Assembly: GCA_003118195.1 (NCBI GenBank)
Contig: BEXV01000640.1
Coordinates: 37,586-101,585 of the forward strand
Length of the DNA: 64,000 nucleotides
Origin: Hemicentrotus pulcherrimus
Lineage: Eukaryota; Echinodermata; Echinoidea; Camarodonta; Strongylocentrotidae
Direction: 5' to 3'
The translations under genes were made by a program, and so were the position numbers. Position 1 is the stretch's first letter. Every line of letters starts with the position of its first letter. Below, one piece after another: positions 54,409 to 63,765 of the stretch. The notes under the pieces were generated by a model, which was not told where the DNA came from, made no database searches, and saw only the letters and a program-made list of their open reading frames with translations.

Positions 54409-54553
54409 GTTTGACTGTGGTCAGGGAGCAGCCGTGATCACCAGCCAGACATCTGTCACCCTCTACAAATGGCACACTCTCAAGATTGGTAGAGATGCTC
54501 GTAAAGGTTGGCTCCAACTAGACGATGCTCGTATGGTCAGGGGTACCACACCG
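54409..54553 (+). CDS. Exon 4: laminin G domain 1, middle part
   Basis: This 145-base exon opens with one base completing an Arg codon split as AG|G, after CCTCTCTTGAAG, and ends at a codon boundary before GTAAGTC. It encodes 48 residues beginning FDCGQGAAVITS, the LG signature F/Y-x-x-G-x-G-x-A-x-I. YKWHTLKIGRDARKGWLQLD and DARMVRGTTP follow, matching the W-H-x-L-x-x-x-R-x-x-R-x-G-x-L-x-x-D block of LG domains. It contains no start codon near its beginning and is too short to stand out as an open frame. Splicing to exons 3 and 5 gives one uninterrupted LG domain. Confidence 0.93.
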
Positions 54554-55797
54554 GTAAGTCATCATAACTCCCTCTACTACTACCGCATAACCATGGCAAC
54601 TAAAGTGTTCTAAGAACATTAAAAATATTGAGACATTTTCTCATTAGAAAGAAAAGGAAGTTGTCGTAGATTGCACAAATCATTATTCAAAGCACTCCTG
54701 TGTAACTCCTATACAGACCTAACTCCGTGTATTTCAATGTTTGGCACCAAATTGTTTGTATTCTCAACATCGTGCTGTTATACATGAGGTTTTGTTTCCT
54801 ACAATTTGGCAGCAGAACCTTTATTCCCAGAAATGTTTATAGAGTACTTTTGAAGTTGAAGGTGAACTTTCCCATGTAGTTCCAAAAAGGGTCATTTTTG
54901 TCAGGAAAAATAACCTTGCTTATGAAATATGACAATGTGCCATTACCGGTAGTTATAATGGTAGTATTGATTAATTCAATGTGAAGGCCGTGTAGATAGA
55001 ATTCCAAGCATAATTTGTCTGTTTAGAACCAGAAGGGCGTTAGCTTTCTGTAAAAGTATGATCTTATGCCCTTCTGCATGGCTTTTAACATATGAATTGT
55101 TGAAGTTACACAATACTGATGTATAGATCTGACCTCCCATTAGTTTCACCTGTCACATTTTTATACAGCATGAATTACACAAATAATAGTACATAGGGAA
55201 AATTAAAATTCACAGTTTTCCTGTTTTGGGCAGCTGAGTGGAGTTAAATAAACACCTGACTATTTCCTGTCTAAGGTCACTGCAACTCTGTGAGTCACTG
55301 TTATAAAAACACAAGATATTATTGTAAGATTTAGATGTAAAAAGTACAATTAATTGGGTGGCGTAGCATGACAAAATTGTTTTCTTTGCTTTATGTAGTT
55401 TTACTAGCACTTCAGACATACATGTAGTATGAGCGTTTCTAACCTTTAGTTGAAGAATAAAAAATTTGTAAAACCTGTTGCGATCAAAGAATTTCAATAT
55501 TGCCTCAGATGGGCATTTTCCATTCAAATCCATTCAAGACTTTATTCCAGGCCCAACTGCAAGAGCAAGGATCCATATAACTTATTTACATGTAGATATA
55601 AATGAACAACACTAACAAGAATAAGAGGGGAACACATACAGATATAAGAGAAACAAATTAATAAGAGCTTTCATATAACTGAAGAGATCACCCTATTTTG
55701 ATGAAACCAAACCAAATGAGTAATACAATTAGAATACCACCCTTGTAATAACTTTTCAAATGTTATTTCCTTTTTGCACACAATGTTAAATATACAG
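54554..55797 (+). other. Intron, 1.2 kb
   Basis: Phase 0 intron with a hairpin element at 55013. Otherwise AT-rich with no coding signal. Confidence 0.75.
55013..55093. repeat. AGAAGGGC hairpin element, copy 5
   Basis: Left arm TTGTCTGTTTAGAACCAGAA continues GGGCGTTAG; right arm is CTTATGCCCTTCTGCATGGC then TTTTAACATATGAA. The right arm has extra bases, so pairing is less regular. Confidence 0.65.
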
Positions 55798-55996
55798 GGT
55801 ACGTTTTCCATGGTGACTTTGAAGGGAGACCTCTTTGTCGGAGGGTTCAACACCACTGCAGATATCCGTGATGGTCTAAGGATCAAGCACATGTTCCAAG
55901 GTTTCAAAGGATGTATCGAGAGCATCGACATTTCAAATATGGACTTGGATCTTAGGCCTTATCCCAAAGGTTCCATGCTTGGAGGACAGAATGTTG
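55798..55996 (+). CDS. Exon 5: laminin G domain 1, C-terminal part
   Basis: Phase 0 at its start (after AAATATACAG) and phase 1 at its end (before GTGAGTTG). Sixty-six residues include LFVGGFNTTADI, the LG motif L-y-V/I-G-G followed by an N-glycosylation sequon (NTT), and then MFQGFKGCIESIDIS, the F-x-G-C-I strand. The cysteine at 55912-55914 is the first half of the LG disulfide; its partner is the Cys of GEC at the start of exon 6. The domain ends at GGQNVG. A diverged copy of the last about 75 bases lies just downstream at 56069. Confidence 0.93.
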
Positions 55997-56468
55997 GTGA
56001 GTTGTTAGTAACTATGACCTTTCACCTTTGACCTCTCTACTAAGGTAACAATGACCTTTGTTGTTTGAAAGCATTGACATTTTAAACATGGATGTGAATC
56101 TTAGAGCTTACCCCAGAGGTTCCATGGTAAGAGGACAGTATGTATATGGTCATCACATTGACCCTTACAAAGCAATTGACCTTTGACCTTATGAACAGCC
56201 TTCATGGTAAAGAAACAGACTCTAGGTGAATATAGATAGCATTGATCTATTGATCTATAGAAAGGAGCGGGTTATCCTTGAACCTCATGGCTTAATTGGC
56301 AGTTCAGGAGACAGTATGATGATGAATATAATGATAAAATTGAACTTCAGAAATTATAAGGGTAACTACATGTATGACCTCATCCCTATGGTTAGATTAG
56401 AGTTTATATCCATTGCAAATTTGTTGCTGTTGTAAGAACATGTTGAAACCTTGACCCTACCCGTGCAG
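55997..56468 (+). other. Intron, 472 bp, with decayed exon copies
   Basis: Phase 1 intron. It carries the exon 5 tail copy and repeated TTGACCTTTGACCT-like words (56017, 56051, 56177), suggesting local tandem duplication followed by divergence. Confidence 0.75.
56069..56143 (+). pseudogene. Degenerate copy of the 3' end of exon 5
   Basis: Aligns to 55920-55994 without gaps at roughly three-quarters identity. The frame stays open: SIDILNMDVNLRAYPRGSM against SIDISNMDLDLRPYPKGSM in the exon, then GQYV against GQNV. The donor GTGAGT has become TATGGT, and there is no acceptor. A weaker third trace (CTTCATGGTAAAGAAACAGA) sits near 56203. Confidence 0.8.
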
Positions 56469-56594
56469 GTGAATGCAGTGAAGGTGTATGCAAGCATCAT
56501 GTATGTACCAATGGTGGAGCTTGTATTAGCAGGTCACCGGATCAAGCCATGTGCCTCTGACCTCTCGGAACACACGGCTCAGTATGCGAAGATG
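56469..56594 (+). CDS. Exon 6: EGF-like domain with in-frame TGA at a cysteine site
   Basis: A phase 1-1 exon of 126 bases between CTACCCGTGCAG and GTAAGTC. GEC at the start supplies the second LG1 disulfide cysteine. The EGF then reads C-KHHV-C-TNGGA-C-ISRSPDQAM-C-L, followed by codon TGA at 56558-56560, and then PLGTHGSVC. In this family the residue there is the cysteine of the C-x-C-P-x-G motif, so TGT or TGC is expected and one base has changed. The remaining frame is intact and both splice sites are good, which does not look like a long-dead exon. Because the exon is symmetric, skipping it would keep the downstream frame. Causes could be a base-call error, a null allele or an alternatively skipped exon. 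Confidence 0.88.
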
Positions 56595-56636
56595 GTAAGT
56601 CAAGCTCCAGACTCAGTTTGTATCATGTAATAATAA

Positions 56637-56829
56637 TACAGTGAAACCTGTATATAAAGATCACTCAAGGGAAACATGAAAAGTGGTCTTTATAAACAGG
56701 TGGTCTTTCTGTACAGGTTCCTTCAGTTCAGGTTTCAATGAGAAACCATATTTAAGGAAACAAAAAATGTGGTCTTTATAGACAAGTGGTCTTTCTATAC
56801 AGGTGGTCGCTAAAGCAGTTTTGACTGTA
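56637..56829. mobile_element. Mariner/Tc1-type MITE
   Basis: The left end is TACAGTGAAACCTG; the right end, in reverse complement, is TACAGTCAAAACTG. Both start with TA, as expected for Tc1/mariner target sites. The inside holds repeated GTGGTCTTTATA and GGTGGTCTTTCT words. About 193 bp, non-coding. Confidence 0.75.
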
Positions 56830-57100
56830 TTTGGTTCTTGTATAGCGCTTGTATCTGCCAGACTTGATGCTCCTGGCGATCCCGATTATTACCCTGGCTT
56901 TATATAGCACGGATGCCATTACGGCGCTCTAGCATTCCAAGGAATTAATTCCTGCCAGGTACCCATTTACATCACCTGGGTTGAGTGCGGCAAATGTAGA
57001 TCAATTTCTTGCCAAAGGACATTAGTGCCGCGGCGGGACTCGAACTGAGGACCTGGTGATCGCCAGTCTGGCGATGTATCCACTTGACCACGACACCTCT
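56830..57100 (-). mobile_element. tRNA-derived SINE
   Basis: On the minus strand the head starts GGTGTCGTGGTCAAGTGG, with an A box (TGGTCAAGTGG, 57080-57090) and a B box (AGTTCGAGTCCC, 57035-57046) at normal tRNA spacing, the internal RNA polymerase III promoter. A body of about 170 bases follows and ends in AAGCGCTATACAAGAACC, close to the tail of the LINE at 22576. Its 3' end abuts the MITE at 56829. The tRNA part lacks a good cloverleaf, so it is not a tRNA gene. Confidence 0.8.
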
Positions 57101-58019
57101 TCATAAGAGCCATTTAATCTGTATCAAAAGATAGCGAATGAGTCACAAGATTATCACTGGATTCATTGGCTTGTGGGAATTCCTATTTCAGTGCCAATAC
57201 TGGAGAGTATGAAAGTAGAAAATTATGACTTCCTGTTTGTGAATAGTAACCATAATATATAGATAGCTGTCACTACCAGGGAAACTCTTTCCATGTTGTT
57301 AGCTGTTACATTATTATATTTCCCTTGATTTTTTTTGTTCTTGTAATTCAGAATATCCCTGACTACATGTATGTTTGTAAGCAAATGTTATGATCCAACA
57401 ACTGCTATATTCTGATTCTTATATTTCCTGAAAGAGAAAAATCTAGTTACAGTACCAGTATATAATTATTTGTCCCCAGATCCAAGTCTATTACACTACC
57501 ACAAATATCTTTGTTTTGTTTTCATATACATTTCTGTCTAAGATCTGTTGAATATGTAAGCAGGGTGAAAAATTCCAAATGAGAACTTACTATGTAATAC
57601 GATAGTACATGAGAGTACTACTTATACCTTTTTATTCTTATTAATTCTCTAAATCAAGAACAGTGTAGCGCATCTAGGGTTCATTGCATGGTATTATAAC
57701 ACACATATCAAAATGTGAGATATGTGATGGTATATATTTCTAGAGATCAAGCCACACACATAGCCAATCACACACATATGTGATTAGAAACACATGCTTG
57801 GCCCATATATTTTCTTTTGATTTCAACTCACTCGGCCAATTTATCAATTTTGTTTTGATAAACGGTAGATTGAAGTTCATTTTCCCCTTCGAGGTATGCT
57901 GGTACCTCACATGTGAACCAGATTTATTTTTGGTTTATTTCTTCTACAACTTTCAAATGTCTGTTATTCTTTCTTGCATCCAGTTGAATACTTTTTCTGT
58001 AGACCATATAATTCCATCA

Positions 58020-58286
58020 TTCATTATTTCTTCTATAATCATCATGTTTCTTGCCTCTTCTTCCCTTCTCTCTTCCCTTCTCTTCTTGTTCATTTATCAA
58101 TATGCTTCTCACTCTGTTTCTGTCTTCTTCTTCTTTCTTGCTCAGTTGCTTGTTCATTTCTTCTTATTTTAATTTCCTTAATTTAAACTTTACCAGCCTG
58201 ATTTTCTCTCTATTTATCTATTTTTCCTGTGGCTTCACATTATGCATCTCTCTCTCTCTCTCTGCCACTCTCTCTCTCTCTCTCTC

Positions 58287-58317
<31 letters not shown>

Positions 58318-58520
58318 ATCTCTCTCTATATATATTATTTATATGTAATCTCAATCTCTTTCACACTCTCTCCCTTCCCTCTCCCATCATCCCTTTCCTG
58401 CTCTTTCCCTCACTTCCTCTACCTTCCCTCTCTCATCTCTATCCTTTCTTTTCTTCTCTCTACCCCTCTTCACTTCTCCACTATTCTCTTCATTTCTCTT
58501 TCTTTATTTCTACATGAATT
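58020..58520. repeat. CT-rich low-complexity region
   Basis: (CT)n and CTTT/CCTT repeats, densest at 58244-58330. The S/L/F-rich plus-strand frames here are products of composition. Confidence 0.9.
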
Positions 58521-61029
58521 ATAGACTTTATTCATGTGCTATCTGTCATTCTTTCTTTCAATTTCGTTGTGTCTCAATGGTATTCACACAAGACCTATAA
58601 CTTCCTCTGTTACCCATCTTTGCTGTAGATTGATAATTAATTTAACTCATACACCTGAACAAGTGTACCTTTAAATGCGTTCAAGTTCAAGGCCGTACTG
58701 TCTACACATATATTGCACTTTGCTACTCACAGCTATATTATACATGTATAAAGTAAAAGAATATGTTGCTGATAATTCCCTCAAAGGGTATTTCAAATGG
58801 AAATAAAAGCTAATGTTTGGGTTGAAAAAATGAAGGTCATTCAATATTGAAGGGGTCTAACCAGGATGCACTCAACTACCAATTTACAATTCATGATTTA
58901 CTACAGTCAGGGTAGCCATGCTGACGTCCTTCGTGTCCTTCGAATGCAAAGATTTTGGAGGAGGAATCATCTATTTCCAAGCATTCTGATGAAAAATTAC
59001 TTAAATCAAGTTTTCATGCAAAAGCGTTCTTATCCATGATTAGAAAACATAAATGTTTTATTTCATATCACACAATGGTATGAATATCTTTAGAGTGAGG
59101 CAGAGCGATCTTACATTATAAATGATATGTTTGATAAAAGTGAGGATAAGGAATGCAAATTGTACGAAGCCTGATTCTATTTAAATTGCCCTAGATGTTG
59201 TCGAAGAGAAACCACACATTGAACACAAAGGCAATTGATAGAGGAAAAAATGTGTCTCTATATACCAGAGTATTTAGCAACAGGAACTTGTGTGCAAATT
59301 ATCAGATACATGTACCAGTAAAGTGAATTTTACTTGTCCTTCAAATTGGGATTAATGATATAGATGCTCATTCTGATGCAAACACAGTGCATTATCCACT
59401 TAATACAGTCCAATCTTACTACAATAACAACAACATTCTTTTTCTTTGTGATAACTCCATGAATGTATTGTTAACACTGATCTGATACTCTCACCTACTA
59501 TGTTGAAACATATTCTTTGCCCCTCTTGTATCTTCGCCATTCTTCAGTCTGTCCCCCTGCCTCCCCTCTGCACTATCTCTCTGATGAAGATCAATGAATC
59601 ATTAATCTTGGTTGTTATTGGCTATCAATATCCATGTTTTTATTTTTACCGTGTCTTCTACAATGTAAATTCTGCTTTGATTCAGCCCTGGGTTTGGTTG
59701 GGGAGAATGATTATTTAGTGCGATCAATACTACATCAACTCATTTTATTTCAATTCAATGCAATACAACTCAATTTGATTCATTTTGTTTCAATTCATTT
59801 CAGCTCAGTTAAATTCATACACACAATGTATTATCCATACATTGTATTCCAATATGCAGAACACATCATGAATGGGGAGGTCAGAATATGTACATGGGTA
59901 TATATTGAGGCAATCTAATATATCTGTCGAGATTCATCAAGCCTCTTTGGAATACGAGAAAGTAAAATGGTTTTTCTACTGACCTAGAATATTGATAGCA
60001 ACTGATAGAGATACGGCAAGCAGTTGTCAGGGTGGTGATTTTGAGAGCTTCTTTTGAGAATGTAATTGTAGGTGATTCATGTAAGAAGGTCTAAATTGCA
60101 AGCGGCAGAAAGAAAATGATTTAACCCTTCAAATCCCATGTAATTGTTCTTTCTACTATCACTTTTGAAGCTGGTACATATGCATGAGCAAGATAATAAG
60201 TGTAATAAAGCTTAAGTCTTGATATGAATTTTAAAATGAGAGATCATAGATCAAAATTTTCAAAGTAATATTATGACGAGAAGAGGGAGGAGGATGGTGA
60301 TGAAGATGAGGATGCAGATAATGATTAGGATGATGATATTGAGGATGATGATTATTGATAATGATAGAAATGATTATACATGTAGCTTATACTTGTTAGT
60401 ATTCATGCAGTAACAAATAAATGCTTAAAACTTGTACTGCAAGCAATTCATTTTTGTTTTACATTTTTGTTATAAAACCAATGGCGTAATGGTGAAGACA
60501 AGATCCTCATAATAAATAATTGACATGAACCCTTTTCAATTTCTGTGGCTGAAGGATGTTGCACACGAAGAAACACAAAAATCATGTTCAAGCATATCAT
60601 ATCATAGTCAAGTGTGAAATTGTGTCTTTCATGTTTTAATATTCACATGGACAACCTTTAAACACCGTGAGCATGGAATAAGGTTAAGTAACATTACTCT
60701 ATTCAAAGGCATGTTGACATAAGTTGACATAACCAGTATCATTTGTCCCAGAGGCTGAATAGCTGACAAGAAGATATTGAAATACAACAACAGAAATAGG
60801 ATGTTTGTATAATGTGGAGGCGAGTAAGGAGGGGGTGGTAGAGAAATGTTTTTTTTTTTTAAAGAACTGTACCCCCCCCCCCCTCTGCCCCACATTAGAG
60901 ATTCAAAGGATGCCCTTTGTAGTTGCTCGTTATGTTTTCATCAAGCTCCTTATCTTTACTCAAACGCGAGCCCAGGGCCATTTGGTAGATGCAATCCTTG
61001 TGGAGCTTGAACTAATATACTCATGTAGC

Positions 61030-61043
61030 GTTACCGTGGCAAC
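61030..61043. promoter_or_regulatory. RFX X-box motif
   Basis: GTTACCGTGGCAAC fits GTNRCC-N2-RGYAAC exactly. It is the third perfect match in the window and lies about 0.9 kb before exon 7. Confidence 0.35.
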
Positions 61044-61472
61044 ACGAGCATCATCGTACATGCGTTTTCATTTCCCCAGGCATGCCATAGAGACATAAGT
61101 GACTGTTGAGCCCTTGTGCAGTCTGCTCGTGGTGTTACATCTGAAGATGAAGCTAGCTAGCTATCGTAAAGGAAAATAGTGCAATATTGAATTCGGGCAG
61201 GTGGATTAGCCATTGACAAGTGAGAATTAATGTTGCTTGTGAAAACAGTTTGATACATTAAATCATCCCTCGCATGCTTGAAGATGTCAAGTATGGGTTA
61301 AATAATGCGAGTTAGCAACCTGCTGACTCTTAGCTATTGATAAGCAGAAGCATATTGCAGTAGATTTTTTTTTTTAAATTGATCTTACAATACTGAAGTG
61401 CAGAAAAGTGAGGAACATGTTCAGCATTTCATTGTATCCAGGTTTCTAAAACATATTACTTTGTTTCCTTTT

Positions 61473-61473
61473 G

Positions 61474-61517
<44 letters not shown>

Positions 61518-61519
61518 GA
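61473..61519. repeat. GA / GACA microsatellite
   Basis: (GA)n passing into seven GACA units. Confidence 0.95.
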
Positions 61520-61968
61520 TAGAAAGAAAGTGACATAATTGTTTTTCGTACCATTAACCTCAGTAGAAGCTTTAGGGAATGCTGCCAAAATAAAATAGGA
61601 AATATATACAAATTGTGTTTGAGGAAAATGAAAGTTGGAAAATACCAATAAAAAAAGTTCTAAAGAAATACAGTAAATGTGCTATTGAGCAAAATGATGT
61701 AGCTACTCAATATTGTATTCTCTGATGGCTACATCTTTACTCATTGTATGCTAATGAAAGACTGAAAATGTGTTTCTTCTCCTGCTTGCTACTAGCTGTC
61801 TTCTATTCTCTAGCTCTATTCTGCACGTTGTTTCTGTTTATATCTCAAAGAAGCACCAACAAAATCCTTTATTTCATTTGCTAAAAGATGAATTTGAATC
61901 ATAAGCCTTAGAAAATACTTGAATGATATACACATTCAATATATTCCTATCTTGTTTTCTTTTTGCAG

Positions 61969-62209
61969 TAATTGAGATCCACACCCCATCGTTCAATAGC
62001 TCCCACTCCTCCCACATCGCCCATGACTCCCTAGGCAAGAAGCATCTCTCCTTCCTTCAGATGGAGATCATTTTCAAACCCAAGGAGCCATCTGGCATCC
62101 TGATCTACAGCGGTACGGAATCCAGGGAGGGGGACTTCTTCTCCATCACGCTGGATGAGAACTACATAGGCTTTAAGTTTGATTGTGGTTCAGGGCCCGC
62201 TGTTTTGAG
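61969..62209 (+). CDS. Exon 7: laminin G domain 2, N-terminal part
   Basis: Opens in phase 1 (G|TA, Val) after TTCTTTTTGCAG and ends in phase 2 before GTAAGAC. Eighty residues: VIEIHTPSFNSSHSSHIAH with an NSS glycosylation sequon, then LSFLQMEIIFKPKEPSGILI, YSGTESREGDFFSITLDEN and FKFDCGSGPAVL. These match the LG blocks I-x-F-x-P-x-x-x-x-G-x-L-x-Y, G-D-F-x-x-x-x-L and F-x-G-S-G-P-A-V-L, the last almost as in agrin LG domains. Here the intron falls after the GSGPAVL strand, whereas in LG1 it falls before it, so the two LG domains do not share exon structure at this point. Confidence 0.93.
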
Positions 62210-62702
62210 GTAAGACATGGAGTGTGTGCAGAGGATTAGTTGAGATGGTGGTGATGCTGGTGGTGGTGGTGGTAGTTATGTTGGAGGTGGTGGTGGTGTT
62301 AGTGGTAGTGGTGTTGATGATGGTTTTGTCGGTAGTCGTAGTGGTAGTTTTTATAGACCAACTAATAAATAAGTGTACTTTTCCATCTTCAACCAGGTAG
62401 AGAGAAACTTTTGCTAATTTTTAGAACAACAACAAAATGGAGGGCTGCTCACAAGATGAAATATTTTATTCTATATGTTTGATATAGAACAATTGTAAAA
62501 ATCCATATCTCTAATGGATTTCCCTTTAAGAAAAATTCTTCATAAGTTTCTCTCATATTGTGCTTTTATTTAAAAAAAACCTTTATATCAGGCTATAATT
62601 TTCCTTTATATTTTAAGAACTAGTCCCAAATAAGATTACATATATAGCTTTTGAAGCATTCAAATTAACATGTAATTTATTGTCTCCTTCTCTTGTCTGC
62701 AG
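62210..62702 (+). other. Intron, 493 bp
   Basis: Phase 2 intron with a (GGT)n-type repeat at 62244-62350 and a TCTTGTCTGCAG acceptor. Nothing else recognised. Confidence 0.8.
62244..62350. repeat. (GGT)n-rich microsatellite
   Basis: GGTGGTGGT runs with AGT and TGA interruptions starting about 35 bases after the exon 7 donor. Confidence 0.85.
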
Positions 62703-62931
62703 ATCAACCCAGCCAGTAACGCTTCATGAATGGCACATCGTGGAGGTATCAAGAACGGCCCGAGAAGGTATGTTGAGGGTGGATAACCAACCTACGGTTA
62801 CAGCGTTAGCCCCTGGAGCTTTTACACAGACATCGTTTGATACAAACCTCTACATCGGAGGCATTGACGATATCGACCTCCTTTCCAGAGAGATGGCAGT
62901 CAAGAATTCATTCAGCGGAGATATCCAAAGG
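62703..62931 (+). CDS. Exon 8: laminin G domain 2, middle and C-terminal part
   Basis: Starts with one base completing AG|A (Arg) after GTCTGCAG and ends at a codon boundary before GTGAGAG. It reads STQPVTLHEWHIVEVSRTAR, then EGMLRVDNQPTV and TNLYIGGIDDIDLL, ending NSFSGDIQR. The W-H-x-V-x-x-x-R-x-x-R-E-G-x-L-x-V-D and L-Y-I-G-G blocks are typical LG. Where LG1 has G-C-I, this domain has G-D-I, so the usual LG disulfide cysteine is missing, as in the second LG domain of some agrin-type proteins. The last about 60 bases and donor recur several times in the next intron. Confidence 0.93.
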
Positions 62932-63552
62932 GTGAGAGATAGTCGGGGATAGATGGAAGAAATGAGAGTGAGATCTAGGAAAGGAAAATTAAAGGGAGAG
63001 AAAGAGAGAATGAAGTAAGAGAGATAGATAATATGAAAGAGAGAGAAAGAGAGGGAGAGAGAGAGAGGGAGAGAGAGAGATTGACCTCTTGTCCAGAGAG
63101 ATTGCTGTCAAGAATTCATTCAGCGGAGATATCCAAAGGGTGATAGATGGAAGAGATGAGAGTGAGATCTAGGTATTAAAGGAAAAAGAAAGGGAGAGAA
63201 AGAGCGAGAGAGAGAGATCCAAAGGGTGATAGATGGAAGAGATGAGAGTGAGATCTAGGTATTAAAGGAAAATTAAAGGGAGAGAAGGAGAGAATGAGAG
63301 AGAGAGAGAAAGAGAGAGGATGAGAGATAGTCAGAGATAGATGGAAAAGATGAGAGGGAGATCTAGGAAAGGAAGAAAATAGAGAGAAAGAGAGAGAGAT
63401 ATCAAAGGGATGAGGGATAGTCAGAGATAGAGGTATGAGATAAGAGTTAGGTTCAGGGGAAAAGAAGAAGAAAGGGAGAGAGAGTGACATCCAGAGGATG
63501 AAAGATAGTTAGATCCAGCAAGATAGGGAAAAGAAAGAGAGAGGGAGAGAGA

Positions 63553-63587
<35 letters not shown>

Positions 63588-63600
63588 CAAGAGAAAGTTG
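62921..63600 (+). repeat. Minisatellite containing exon 8 donor copies
   Basis: Degenerate units carry ATATCCAAAGGGTGATAGAT, AGAGATGAGAGTGAGATCTA and AGGTATTAAAGGAAAA words separated by GAGAGA spacers. Units begin near 62921 (the exon end itself), 63130, 63217, 63310, 63399 and 63487. The array ends in a plain GA run (63545-63586). Confidence 0.8.
63079..63150 (+). pseudogene. Copy of the 3' end of exon 8
   Basis: Matches 62871-62942 closely: ATTGACCTCTTGTCCAGAGA and the whole AAGAATTCATTCAGCGGAGA segment through ATCCAAAGGG. The frame is open (IDLLSREIAVKNSFSGDIQR). The donor reads GTGATA instead of GTGAGA, and no acceptor precedes it. Confidence 0.85.
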
Positions 63601-63765
63601 GGAGCAGAGGAAAGGAGAAGATGAAAAGTTTGAGAGAAGGAGAAGATGGGTCGAGTAATAGCTTTGTTTCTTTTTCTTGTCTACCAAATAGGCACTTGTA
63701 ATTACAAAAATAGATCTCTCATTTTTCTTGGGATCAGAATCAACAAATGAGTGTCATATGAAACG

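Larger units (their letters stand above)
56595..61968 (+). other. Intron, 5.4 kb
   Basis: Phase 1 intron. It holds a mariner-type MITE and an adjoining SINE, CT-rich low-complexity sequence (58020-58520), a small GAT tract (60290-60365), a C homopolymer (60872-60883), an X-box (61030) and a GA/GACA microsatellite (61473-61519). No further exon was supported. Confidence 0.65.

Noticed and set aside
56558..56560. Selenocysteine at the TGA of exon 6
   Set aside because: Not adopted as the annotation: EGF cysteines form structural disulfides and no SECIS element can be seen in the window; error, allele or exon skipping is simpler.
57030..57100. Possible tRNA gene on the minus strand
   Set aside because: A and B boxes are good, but the cloverleaf is poor and the sequence continues into a SINE body with a related copy at 27117.
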